From: Paulinella micropora
Lineage: Eukaryota; Cercozoa; Imbricatea; Euglyphida
Length of the DNA: 28,708 bases
Direction: 5' to 3'
Assembly (NCBI GenBank): GCA_009731375.1
Contig: BJOX01000291.1
Coordinates: 31,984-60,691 of the forward strand
A program made the position numbers and the translations under genes. The notes below the pieces were generated by a model that ran no database searches, had not been told where the DNA came from, and was given only the letters and a program-made list of their open reading frames with translations. Shown here in pieces: positions 19,070-28,708 of this stretch; within the stretch, counting starts at the first letter, position 1; the number at the start of each line of letters is the position of its first letter.

Positions 19070-20640
19070 TAGGTAAAACGACTGCTCGTATTTCTGCTAA
19101 TTGGTTGGATTGGTCTTGTAATATATTAAGTAAAAGTTTATTTTCTTTTTCTAAATTAATCACCCTTTCCGCCATGTGTTGAAAAGCACTGACTAATATT
19201 GGTATAAAATCTGTATATGTTATGCCTTCAAGGTAGCTATCTCCATCGTCTGCTTTCATTCCGCTTTCAGATACAAAATCTGGAAATATTTTTTTAAAAC
19301 TTCATCAGCAATAAATCAGTCTTTTTTTCTTTCTTTTTGTCTGTTTTCAAATAATATGAGTTTCTTACAACAATCACCGCAGGCTAGTGTTTTAATATCT
19401 GATTTTAGCCTCCTGTCTGATGAGTTTGTCCTGCTCCGTTAAGAGGAACATAATGATAACTGCCAGAAGGCTCGCCTGTAGAGTTTGAAGTAGTCCAAAC
19501 ATGAAGCAAAGCAGTTAAAGAAACAATTATACCATAATTCGTATATCTTCCCGATTTAAAAAATATTTGAGGGTCATTAGTAGAACTTGGTCTTTGTCTT
19601 ATTGTTAAAGAACCGCTGGATGTTGTTGGAAGAGTTAATGTTAAAGAACAACTTATAGCACTCTGAGCATAGATAACTCCACTTCCCCTCGGATAAAAAT
19701 TTAAGTCTTGATTGGTATTGCTTCCCATAGCATATATTGAATTATAACCAAAACCAACTCCCTGTGTCCCGTTGCTGTGTCTGAATTCAACACCGGCAGA
19801 AGATGTTCCAAGATTGGCTGTGACATATAATCCGACTGGTGTAGCATGAGACTCACTTCTTGCTTCTCCTCTTATATCTGCCGTGCTATAAACAACAGAT
19901 ATGCATGCATTTGCGGTTATTGCCCCTGTGTTGCTTATGTTCATCGCCTCGCTAAATGCTATGACTCCTCCAAGTGATACTCCGGATTTGTAGTTAAAAG
20001 CAAGTTTATCATCATTTTATATATTTGAAAGTTTGAGCCCTGGTCACTTGATTTCCAGCCACCACCCTCCCAATAACTATCAAAACTTAAAGCAATATTG
20101 TCCTGACTATAATTAAATAATTGGAATGTGGGATAAACTGATGTATGAACAAATGCTTGAATATGTGGCCCATTTTCATTTCCTTCTGTTCCATATAATT
20201 CTAAGCCACCAGTTGCTCCTACTCCTTTCGTTGTTCTGCCTATGATTATCGGTTTGCCTAGTGCTGTTGTTATTTTATCACTCGTTGTTAATGTTGTTGT
20301 TGATATGTCAGCAGTTGAAGTGATTGATGTTCCCGTTATTGTTCCAGCACTTGTTATGTTGTTTGAGTTCATATCTAAGTCCCCATAAAACCGCATACCA
20401 CCAGCATTGTTAAAACTGACAATGTCAGATGAAGCACTTTTATTATCCAAAAATTTTGAAATATAAGGACCTGCTCCTTTTACATCAAATGCTACATTCG
20501 TGAATTCATAACCTCTTTGGTTCGCGGTTCCACTTGTAGCAGTATTTAGAGTAAATAAGAAATATTTTACATATATATACTTTGAGCCGGTTGAAAACGA
20601 TAATATTAAGACAAGTAACAGTTACTACTTTTTACGCCTG
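19062..20640 (-). pseudogene. Fibre/receptor-binding-like protein with C-terminal S74 chaperone domain, broken
   Basis: No ATG is left at the 5' end; the frame opens near 20610 with a hydrophobic stretch and 'TSGTANQRGYEFTNVAFDV'. The body has tail-fibre style repeats: 'RFYGDLDMNSNNITSAGTIT', 'DISTTTLTTSDKITTALGKP' and 'NLGTSSAGVEFRHSNGTQG'. The C-terminus carries the intramolecular chaperone of endosialidase (peptidase S74) signature in pieces: 'FIADEVLKK', 'FPDFVSESGMKADDGDSYLE', 'GITYTDFIPILVSAFQHM', then a short coiled coil. An in-frame TGA precedes FIADEV, and frameshifts lie near 20040, 19950, 19400 and 19290. S74 domains trim themselves off after fibre trimer folding. Likely a surface fibre. 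Confidence 0.7.
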
Positions 20641-20900
20641 ATAATATTCTGTCCGCAGTGCATATACCTCACGAGCTAATTTTTTTTTTGTGTGTTTTTT
20701 TTCCTTACACACTTGAATTTTTTTTTTGTTGAGTGTGTTAGTTAGTTCGTTAGTTAGTTAGTTAGTTTTTAATTAACTAACTAATTGAGGAACTGATAAC
20801 TTTACTGTAATATTAATACAATACAATTTAATCAAACTTAATATTTTTACAAGTATTTTCTCGCCCCAAGTGCACTGGACAATTTCCTTTTTACTTTAGC
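20641..20900. other. Hairpin-rich AT region at right end of viral block
   Basis: It contains AGTAACAGTTACT, a near-palindrome at about 20615-20630, a pair ACACACTT...GAGTGTGT around a T run, and TTAGTTAGTTAGTT...AATTAACTAACTAA (20755-20790). No inverted copy was seen near 9990-10200, so a viral terminal repeat is not shown. Confidence 0.35.
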
Positions 20901-21340
20901 AATTTCCCTTTTTTACCAGCTCAACTCGTATGAAAGTTTTGGTCGTGATGCTTATCCTTCCACTCTAACCCAGCTACTGTCAGCTGCATCCGTTACCACA
21001 CAATCTAAACTAATTCTACACCACAGACTCGTGACTTCGCTCTCAGAACCTTCAGGGCTTGTGAGCGCACAGCTCACAAGCCCTGGAGACAAAACACTTA
21101 TCTTGCCCTTTATCCTACCCTTGCACTTTACAATACCTTCACCAAACCTAAAACTTACTTTTATGGCAAAGGGGTGAGCACGATCACTCGGGGTCTGGTA
21201 AACACCTGTTAATAACAGTGAAATAAGTACTGAAATAACTATTTTCTGAAAATTACATATCAAGTTGCCCTCCTGAGGGTTCGGGATTCGACACACCTGT
21301 ACAACCAGGTCGCCATGAGATATCATAGCAGAAAACAAAT
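20901..21340. other. Intergenic with a strong hairpin
   Basis: No recognised gene. A 151-codon minus-strand open frame (20952-21407) has no known motif. Its main feature is a perfect 14-bp inverted repeat with a 5-base loop at 21053-21085 (CAGGGCTTGTGAGC / GCTCACAAGCCCTG). Confidence 0.4.
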
Positions 21341-21490
21341 ATTGCCCTGGAGTTCTACTACTAACCCTAACCCTAACCTCAATTGCTCTGGAGAACCCCT
21401 GGAGCACTACTAAACTAACCCTACAATAACCCTAACTTCAATTGCCCTGGAGAACCCCTGGAGCCCTACCACTGCAACCACCCGAACTGG
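21341..21490. repeat. Telomere-like stretch and degenerate tandem repeat
   Basis: CTAACCCTAACCCTAACC at about 21361 is followed by units beginning ATTGC(C/T)CTGGAG and containing AACCCCTGGAGC; ACCCTAAC recurs twice more. About three degenerate units of 40-60 bp. Confidence 0.6.
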
Positions 21491-21535
21491 CCCCCTGGAG
21501 CTCTTCTTCGCTCGCTACTCATCGTTTCTTCTTTA

Positions 21536-21537
<2 letters not shown>

Positions 21538-21604
<67 letters not shown>

Positions 21605-21620
21605 TGTGTGTGTGTGTATG

Positions 21621-21655
<35 letters not shown>

Positions 21656-22425
21656 TCGTATTTGTGTGTGTGTGTGTGTATGCGTATGTATTTGTGTGTG
21701 TGTGTGTGTATGTGTTTATGTGTGTGTATGTGTCACGGTGGGTGTATGTGTATGTGTGCGTATGTGTATGTGTAGGTGTGTGTCTATATGCGTATGTGTA
21801 TGGGTGTGTGTGTGTGTGTGTATGTGTGTGTGTATGTGTGTGTGTATGTGTGTGTCTGTGTGTGTTTGTGTATGTGTGTGTGTATGTATGTGTATGCGTG
21901 TATGTTTGTGTGTGCGTATGTGTAGGTGTATGTGTATGTATGTGTGTGTGTGTGTGTGTATGCGTATGGGTGTGGATGTGTGTGTGTGTTTATGTATGTA
22001 TGTATGTATTAATATGTGTGTGTGTGTGTATGTGTGTGTGTGGATGTGTGTCTATATGCAGATATATATGGATGTGTGTATGTGTGTACGTGTGTGTGTA
22101 TGTGTTTGTGTGGGTGTGTGTGTGTGCGTGGGTGTATATATGAATATATATGTATTGTATATGTGTATGTATGTGTGTGTATGTATATATTTATGTGTAT
22201 GTGTGTGTATGTATATGTGTATGTTTGCAGGTGTGTGTGTGTGTGTGTGCATATGTGTGCAATATTATGCATATGTATGCGTGTATATTTATGTATGTAT
22301 ATGTGCGTATGTATAGTGGATATGTGGGTGTATATTTGTAGGGATGGATGTTGATGTGTGTGCGTGTGAGTGTGTGTGTGTGTGTGTGTGTCTGTGGGTG
22401 CGTGGGTGCGTGTGTGTGTAGGTAT
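21538..22425. repeat. TA then TG microsatellite
   Basis: TA repeat at 21538-21600 continues into about 820 bp of TG repeat interrupted by TATG, TGCG and similar units. Open frames here encode only Val/Cys or Tyr/Ile alternations and are not genes. Confidence 0.95.
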
Positions 22426-22644
22426 GCTCAGGAGAGAACGTTCAGCGTACCTTTGGCGCGCCGGCAGAGCCCCTCTTCACTCATCACTCACGTTCTGTCA
22501 TAATTCTCCGTTTCTCGATGGACCCCCCTACATGCTACGTTTCGTTATGGGGAGAAGTGATATCCGTGCTCTTAGCCCCTGCTCTCCGTTGATTGCTTCT
22601 GCTAATCCACGTCTACATTCGCTCCCCGTTGGATCCCCCTACAA

Positions 22645-23119
22645 ATGCTTGACTCAACTCGTTTGATCCTATCAACTTCACTGGATCAAGGTTTTTTTCA
22701 ACTGTTTGGTTATTGTGATGGACGGGCGAACGTGCGTGGTCAACCAGGGATGGTGTGCGGGGTGTTTTATGAAAGAGATGATCCCGCGGTAGAAAGGGAC
22801 ATCTCTTGGTTTTCCCTCAAAACCCCGTACGAGCGTGTCCGACATAATCTGTCTCTGGTAACGCAACATGAGTATATATAATATTATGTATATATAATAA
22901 TGGTGTGTGTTTCATTAATTTTGTTTATATTGTCATAGATTCCCGAACATTTGTTACTGTCCGCGGAAGCAAGGCAACCTGTAGAAAGCAAAATTTGGCA
23001 GAGATTGCTGAAGGAAAACCAAGAGAGCGTGCGCAAATGCGCTATGGATTGGGACACGCGAGCACTTGAGGCGGTGGAAATTGCAAAGCAAGTGTACATA
23101 GGAGCAGTCATCAAAGCAA
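22645..23119 (+). CDS. Possible spliced gene fragment, two exons
   Basis: Exon 1 (to 22857) ends in 'TPYERVRHNLSL'. GTAACG (22858) to TTGTCATAG (22938) makes an 81-bp intron with CATTAAT near its 3' end. Exon 2 (22939-23119) keeps the phase and reads 'IPEHLLLSAEARQPVESKIW' and 'KENQESVRKCAMDWDTRALE', ending at GTAAGG. Charge pattern and splice sites are plausible, but I do not recognise the protein, and the start (ATG 22645) and the rest of the gene are not established. It could be a host gene or a remnant of a mobile element. Confidence 0.3.
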
Positions 23120-23146
23120 GTAAGGGTTTAGCAATAATATTATTGC

Positions 23147-23705
23147 ATAAAGTTCAATATTAATATTGCTTTTTTGCATTATTAATATTGCATCAATTTC
23201 AATATTAATATTGCTTTTTTGTGATTTTACGAAACGATTGGAAACACAGCAAACATTTCCAGGGAAGAAATTTTTGTTATATTTCCATTTGTTTCAGACG
23301 GGCCCTCACATACAGTTGTTTCTGAACATTCAATATTTATATTGAAAAGATACAATATTTATATTGCTTGATTTCAATATAAATATTGTAGTTTTTTAAT
23401 ATTAACATTGTATTAAAAATCAATATTAGTATTGCATAAAATGAATATTAGTATTGTATTTTTTTATAACTTCGCGTGAAAATACTTGAAAACTAGTGAC
23501 AATAATGGTGCAATATTAATATTGCAGCTGAATCTTTTTTTTTTTTTTACTTGGTTTCATAAAAATTTTCTTAAAAAAAATCAATATTAATATTGATTTC
23601 AATATCAATATTTTTTTTTGAAAAAGATATTGATTTTGAATCAATACTAATATTGAAAAATCAATATTTTTTTTGGAAATATTGATGAAAATCAATATTC
23701 GCATT
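23147..23705. repeat. Cluster of CAATATTAATATTG-type palindromes
   Basis: At least ten copies of a 14-base palindrome or near-palindrome (CAATATTAATATTG, CAATATTTATATTG, CAATATAAATATTG, CAATATTAGTATTG and others) occur in about 560 bp, at irregular spacing. Some extend to GCAATATTAATATTGC. They follow the possible exon 2 and may lie in an intron. Confidence 0.75.
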
Positions 23706-23726
23706 CCGGGTGGTGTTTTCTTGCAT

Positions 23727-24017
23727 TTCTGTTTCCCTATCATATTTAGTCATTTTTTTCCTCTTTGTCTTTTCCTTAGCTCTTAGTTTTTCCTCTCATT
23801 TTCCCCTTTTCCCTGCCTTTTCTGTATCCTTATCATATCTAGTTATAATTATCATCTTATATTTTCCCCTCTATTTCTAGTATTTCTCCCCTCATATTTA
23901 CATTTATGTTTATTTTCCCATTTTTGTTTCCTCTATCATATCTAGTTTTTATTTCATTGCTCGTTCATTTTCTGACTAAGTTCTTACTTTCATCTCTGTA
24001 CAATTTCGCTTTCATTA
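23727..24017 (+). mobile_element. 3' end of a truncated non-LTR element copy
   Basis: T/C-rich non-coding sequence resembling the 3' UTR of the full element at 28095-28382: shared CCTCTATCATATCTA, TCTGTACAATTT and TCATTAAA directly before a GAA array. It is read as the tail end of an earlier, mostly missing copy. Confidence 0.55.
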
Positions 24018-24311
24018 AAGAAGAAGAAGAAGAAGAAGAAGAAGAAGAAGAAGAAGAAGAATTCGAAGAAGAATTCGAAGAAGAAGAAGAAGAAGAAGAA
24101 GAAGAAGAAGAAGAAGAAGAAGAAGAAGAAGAAGAAGAAGAAGAAGAATTCGAAGAAGAAGAAGAAGAAGAATTCGAAGAAGAATTTGAAGAAGAATTCG
24201 AAGAAGAATTCGAAGAAGAATTCGAAGAAGAATTCGAAGAATTCGAAGAAGAAGAAGAAGAAGAAGAAGAAGAAGAAGAAGAAGAAGAAGAAGGAAGAGA
24301 AGAAGAAGAAT
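24018..24311 (+). repeat. GAA array with GAATTC interruptions
   Basis: GAA trinucleotide array, interrupted about ten times by GAATTC (unit GAAGAATTC). The open frame giving poly-Glu/Phe across it is a by-product of the repeat. Confidence 0.9.
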
Positions 24312-27300
24312 GTCGTACAATCACTTCCTCCTCACGAAATGCATCTGTCCTCGAACCTTTTGGTCACAGGCCACTGGAGATGTCTTCTCTCCGCCTGCAC
24401 AATGGATGAGAGATGTCCGCTTTGCAGAAGAGAAATACAGCAACTACGAGATCTCCATACTGGCTCTATTGCCAACGACAACAACGTGCCCAATCCTCCT
24501 GTCAGCCGCTACGAGATCGATCAACTAACCATAGATCTAATTGACGCTCTAGAAAGACCTGAAATGTACGTTGAGGGTAACCCATTGCCTACAGATGATC
24601 CTGTTTCTACGCCTGCATCATCAGTCACCATTTTAAGTGCTTCATCAGTCCGCGATGCAACGTCTTCTACGATTCCTGGCCCTGATCTGAGTGTAGTCCA
24701 ACCATCGAACTTATCAGAGACGGAAGATGCCACCACCCGTGACAGCAATCATAACGCCCTTGTCTATCCTACAATCTGTCCAATCAATTCCACCGCTTCA
24801 TGCGCTGCGAGACTATTTTCAACACCTGCAACAATAGCGTTGCACATCAGACGAACTCACACTCCGTTGCAGAGCAGACCTGGATTGTATTAGCTGCAGG
24901 ACTTCAGACGTGTCCCAACTGCAACGAACCGTACGCAAGACTTGCGGGTCATAGATCCAGACCAGGAAGCGCATGCTACGTTGATTCACATGCCATAGCT
25001 CCCATTATTCTACCTATCCAAGTTGTGAATGAGCCTACCTTTGTGTCTCCTATAGAAGAATATGTGAACTACGAACCGAGTTGTTTCCTGCCCACTAACC
25101 GACTACACAAGAAAGTTCGCCCGCGTGCTTGGCCACTTTTGCATTCTGCATTTCGCTATGTATTTACCAAATATGCAGATGCTGCTGAATCAGAAGACCA
25201 ACCTGCAAGGAAGACCGCTTTCCTTAACATCATCTGTGCTCCTGCACTACTTCTGCGACACGTGAGAGGTGGTACACGCAGGCTCAACACACAGCTTGCT
25301 TCTCAACTGTCCAGAGGAACTGATGAAAGCATTTGGACTGCTCCCTTCCCAACTAATCGACCTGACAGCAAAGAAGAAGAAGGCAAGCAACATGAGACAA
25401 ATCCTCCTTCCACCAGCCACCTCAACCATGCCATAAGGCTCGCAGAAGAATTAGCATCATCCAGTACTAGAAATCTGGGAAGAGCTGCCAACGTTCTAAC
25501 TAGTCCTGGACTCTTGCTGCCAACAGCTCCTGTTATTGAGCAACTAAAGCAGTTACATCAACATGCTCCTGAACAAGAAAGCATACCAGCCCTTCCACAT
25601 GATGCTCCGAGACTCATCATAGAGAAAGAAGCTATCCCGCCGGCACTGCTTCGACAGTGCACAGGAGCTTCACCTGGACTTTATGGTTACACTTCAGAGA
25701 TTCTCTTTGCATTATCTAAGGATCCAGAATGTCTTAGAGACATACATTCTCTCGTTTGTGCTATTGCGAATGGAGACCTAACGCCCATAGAACGCCTGTT
25801 TCTCTACGCGGCACCTGTCCTTGCTTCCAAGAAATCCCATAACGCAAGATCAACTGATCCTCCCCGCCCAATCAATACAGGCTCACCCCTTATCAAGCTG
25901 GCAGCAACCATTGCGGTCGCGCATGTTCAATCTGAGTTCCACACCATCTTTCCCAGCATTCAATTTGGGGTAGGCTTCCCAGGCGGACCAGAGGCTGCCA
26001 TTCATAGCTCCAATGCTCATCTGCGGAGTCATCCTGATCATGTTATGCTTAGTGTAGACTTCGTCAATGCTTTCAATCTACGACATCGAAGTGCTATCCT
26101 GAAACGAGTCCTCGAAACTCCCCAGCTACGACCAATCTGGCGGATCATCTTTCAAGCTTACTCACAACCCTCTCTTCTTCTTGTTAGATACAATGGCTCT
26201 GTTCTAGACTCATTCCTATCTCAATGAGGAGTCAAACAGGGCTGTTTCCTTGCAAGCCTACTTTTTGCACTCAGCGTTCAGCCTATCTTTGAGAACTCTC
26301 TCTCTGGCAGCGCTGTTGGGGTTGCTCTCATTGATGACTTTAACATCATCTGCTCTCCTTCCGACGTGGCTGAATCGTATGGCAAACTGCGGTATCTGCT
26401 TGCACAAGACAACGGATGCTTACAAATCTCAGTTCCAAAACTATGCCTCCTTCTACCACCCGGCACTACTTTTGTATCGAGTCACCTTACTCCTTTAGCT
26501 CCGTTACTTCTTCAACTTGATGCTGATCATGTCTTCCGTGGCTTCATGCCCACGCTTGGAGGTGTGGTATACTATCCACACTCCTCTGACACTGCAACGG
26601 AACAAATCGCCTCACTTCAACCTGGAGCACGTGGTATAGCAGCTCTACTCATGCAGAAATGGCACTTGGTGTCGCTTCATGGGTTTTGCAAGAGCTGAAC
26701 CTTATGCTTCTACAATGCGTGCACTTCTTCATCCCGGTTTATCAACTGCTTCAGCTCTTGCCATAGTCAACACGTGTGTTCAAAGAAGAATGAGTTACAC
26801 TATGCGCGTCCTGCCTCCTCATCTGTCTATGCGGGGTCTACATCACTTCGATAACCTGACTTATCGATGCTTTCTGTCCCGACTGGGTATCAGTACTCCC
26901 CTACCTCCCTTGGCACAATCACTTATCCGCTTGCCAGGAAGATATGGAGCCTGTTGCCCGCAACAGACATCCCTTCTAGCACATGCTGCCTACAGTTCCT
27001 CACTCATGCTAGCTATCTCTTCTCGTGCTATCCCGGAGCAACAAGATCCTAGACGTTTGCTTACTACTAATGGAGACTTTCTCACTGACTCCTACAACTC
27101 TTTAGAACGGAATGGTGTTCCAATTGCTGACATCAGGCCACTGCTCACGCCTGGCATCATCCCGCCTGCTCACATCCAGAGTAGATTTACTCACTCCATC
27201 TACTCCACACTACGCAATCGGCTGCTTCTGCAAGGAAGAGATCAACATGGTCCTGCTTTCCCTGCACTAATGCTATCGGCTGCCCAAGAAGGAGCTCGTG

Positions 27301-28382
27301 CACTACCATTCTCAACAATCCCAGTCAATCCTGAACTTTCGCTCAGAGACGCTGAGATCGAAGCTGCACTCTTAGCCAGACTGCCCCAAATCCCTTTGTC
27401 TGGCATTCCTACTACTGGCGTCAACTGCCCTGGTTGTCAACAGCTACTTACTCCCGATACTGCTACCTACCACTTTCTCACAAGAACTTGTTCCGTAGTT
27501 GGAGGGGCTATCATAAGGAGACATGATAGTTATATGAAGATGTTGGCTACTTTTCTTCGACGCTGTGGAGCAGTCGTCGAGATTGAGCCTGACTATCTAC
27601 AATTTCAAGATGCGACAAGAGAGCATCCTGATCTACGCGTTTGGTGGCGTCCTGCTAATATGAGTCCTCCTGATGCACTCATTGATGTTAGTTTCGCTTC
27701 ACCAACTGCTCAAACTTCCCTGAGGCTAGCAGCTACCACTCCGCTTGCTGCTGCATCTCAGCGTGAACTCATCAAGCATCGCCAGTACGATCAATTGGCT
27801 ATTGCTTCCAACACAACACTAGTTCCATGGGTTCTTGAACCCACTGGCGCTCTTGGTCGTGAAGCCTTGGGTTACATTCGCAGAGTGCAAGCGTATTACG
27901 CTAGCGTGGTTCGAGGGCTACCAGCTGCGCGAGACACGCTCGCTGATGCCATGCTTGATGATTTCCCTCGGAACCCACGTGGCCTCCTACCCTACTTTCG
28001 AGCGATGTCTGCGGCTGAAACAGCGCGAGGCAACGCGCAAATCCTTGACTTAGCAAAGCGGCGCCTTTGGGATGCACCGCGACGCTCTCACTAGCTTAGT
28101 GATAGTTCTTCTTTCTTCTTTTGTACATAGTCTCTTATTCCTTTATTCTCTCTTTCCTGCTCTTTTTCTCCCCTCATTTCTTCCTTTTTTTCCCTCTCAC
28201 TTCTGTCCAGTCTTCATATCTACTTTCTTTCCCTTTTTAACATTCCTGTTTCTCTCCTCATGAATTCTGTTCCTCTATCATATCTATTTCATACTTTATT
28301 TCTTTTCATTCTAGCTTCTTTCTACAAACATCGACTTACTTACGCTCTGACCTTAGTCTGTACAATTTTTGTTCTCATTAAA
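24312..28382 (+). mobile_element. Non-LTR retrotransposon with restriction-like endonuclease (R2/CRE-like)
   Basis: The element spans about 4.07 kb: a short 5' part, one long coding region (24402-28094, damaged), and a T/C-rich 3' UTR ending CTCATTAAAA before a GAA array. GAA arrays lie on both sides. It belongs to the RLE class, whose members usually insert at fixed targets; here the flanks suggest GAA repeats as target or tail. No target-site duplication can be told apart from the repeat itself. Confidence 0.75.
24402..28094 (+). pseudogene. RLE-type retrotransposon protein: zinc fingers, reverse transcriptase, endonuclease
   Basis: ATG 24402 starts 'MDERCPLCRREIQQL', a CxxC...H finger. 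A C2H2-like finger ('CAARLFSTPATIALHIRRTH') follows, then a frameshift near 24890 and 'CPNCNEPYARLAGHRSRPG'. RT motifs in order: 'GASPGLYGYTSEILFAL', 'RPINTGSPLIKLAATIAVAH', 'MLSVDFVNAFNLRHR' (Asp codon at 26057), 'GVKQGCFLASLLFALSVQP', 'GVALIDDFNII' (DD at 26333-26338, in place of YADD). A TGA at 26225-26227 lies just before GVKQG, and a second frameshift lies near 26690. The C-terminus holds 'CPGCQQLLTPDTATYHFL' with a later Cys, then 'EHPDLRVWW', 'ALIDVSF' and 'KHRQYDQLAI', a PD-(D/E)xK restriction-like nuclease. It would nick the target and prime reverse transcription there. Confidence 0.8.
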
Positions 28383-28540
28383 AGAAGAAGAAGAAGAAGA
28401 AGAAGAAGAAGAAGAAGAAGAAGAAGAAAAAGAAAAAGAAGAAGAAGAAGAAGAAGAAGAAGATGAAGAAGAAGAAGAAGAAGATGAAGAAGAAGATGAA
28501 GAAGATGAAGAAGAAGATGAAGAAGAAGAAGAAGAAGAAG
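28383..28540 (+). repeat. GAA array at the 3' end of the element
   Basis: GAA repeat with GAAAAA and GAT interruptions directly after the 3' UTR. Poly-Glu and poly-Arg open frames here are artefacts of the repeat. Confidence 0.9.
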
Positions 28541-28708
28541 CTAATATTAATACTTTCAATTAATACGCTCGATTTAATAACTAGGTTTCCACCTTAGATA
28601 AAGGTATGACTTAATAGCTATACTTTTCACGTGGACGATCCTTGAGTCCGATTGTAAAAATTGTTATCTCAATAAAAACGAAGAAGAAGAAGAAGAAGAA
28701 GAAGAAGA
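28541..28708 (+). mobile_element. Possible third GAA-tailed 3' end
   Basis: Unique sequence of about 140 bases ends TTGTTATCTCAATAAAAAC and enters a new GAA run at 28681, which continues to the window edge. The layout (unique end, A-rich tract, GAA run) copies the two preceding element ends, but its sequence is different, so this is a different family or an unrelated flank. Confidence 0.3.

Noticed and set aside
10449-19310. Stop-codon reassignment in the viral genes
   Set aside because: In-frame stops include TAG, TGA and TAA and occur together with frameshifts, which fits decay or errors better than one changed codon.
20952-21407. 151-codon minus-strand open frame
   Set aside because: It crosses the perfect hairpin and part of the telomere-like repeat and has no recognisable motif; kept only as a remark.
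21536-22354. Open frames rich in Val-Cys or Tyr-Ile in the TA/TG region
   Set aside because: Direct translation of the TG and TA microsatellite; no non-repetitive content.
28600-28680. Hammerhead or similar ribozyme before the last GAA run
   Set aside because: The conserved CTGATGA and GAAA core was not found; only a 4-bp GGAC/GTCC stem is visible.

Overview
The window looks like repeat-rich nuclear DNA of a eukaryote, most likely a protist or another small eukaryote carrying many mobile elements. The signs are a Ty3/gypsy-type retroelement, a non-LTR retrotransposon with a restriction-like endonuclease, long trinucleotide arrays (TTC, GAA, CTA), TA and TG microsatellites, a short CCCTAA-type repeat, and a possible spliced gene with a GT...AG intron. 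No bacterial operons, rRNA or tRNA genes were seen. The species cannot be named from the sequence alone.

Layout: (1) 1-5460, minus strand: a broken LTR retroelement with Gag (CCCH zinc finger), an aspartic protease and the start of a Ty3-type reverse transcriptase cut by the window edge, then its upstream leader. (2) 5460-6720: AT-rich spacer containing a 274-bp MITE-like element with about 40-bp terminal inverted repeats flanked by TA. (3) 6726-9990: about 3.2 kb of TTC/TTTC-rich simple repeat in two copies, each led by the same 85-bp unique sequence. (4) About 10,190-20,640: a decayed Polinton-like-virus (PLV) or virophage-like block. Read on the minus strand (right to left) it holds a fibre with an S74 chaperone end, a membrane protein, an unknown protein, the packaging ATPase, a small basic PX-like protein, two lysine-rich unknown proteins, the adenain-type protease, the penton/minor capsid protein, the major capsid protein and a second virion protein. 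Two plus-strand genes lie at its left end: an ExoX-C-like fragment and a Cys-rich protein. (5) 20,640-22,430: hairpins, a telomere-like stretch, TA and TG microsatellites. (6) 22,640-23,720: a possible spliced gene fragment and a cluster of CAATATTAATATTG palindromes. (7) 23,730-28,708: an R2/CRE-like non-LTR element (zinc fingers, RT, restriction-like endonuclease) lying between GAA arrays, with a second 3' end of similar sequence just upstream and a third GAA-tailed end at the window edge.

The viral block contains the standard virion assembly set (ATPase, protease, penton, major capsid) but no integrase, polymerase, primase or helicase was seen, so it is a fragment or its replication half lies elsewhere. 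Almost every long gene in all three elements has in-frame stops or frameshifts. Several frameshifts lie in homopolymers, so part of the damage could be sequencing error rather than decay. A notable non-coding signal is a roughly 150-bp sequence that fills the whole stop-to-start gap before both the penton gene and the ATPase gene.
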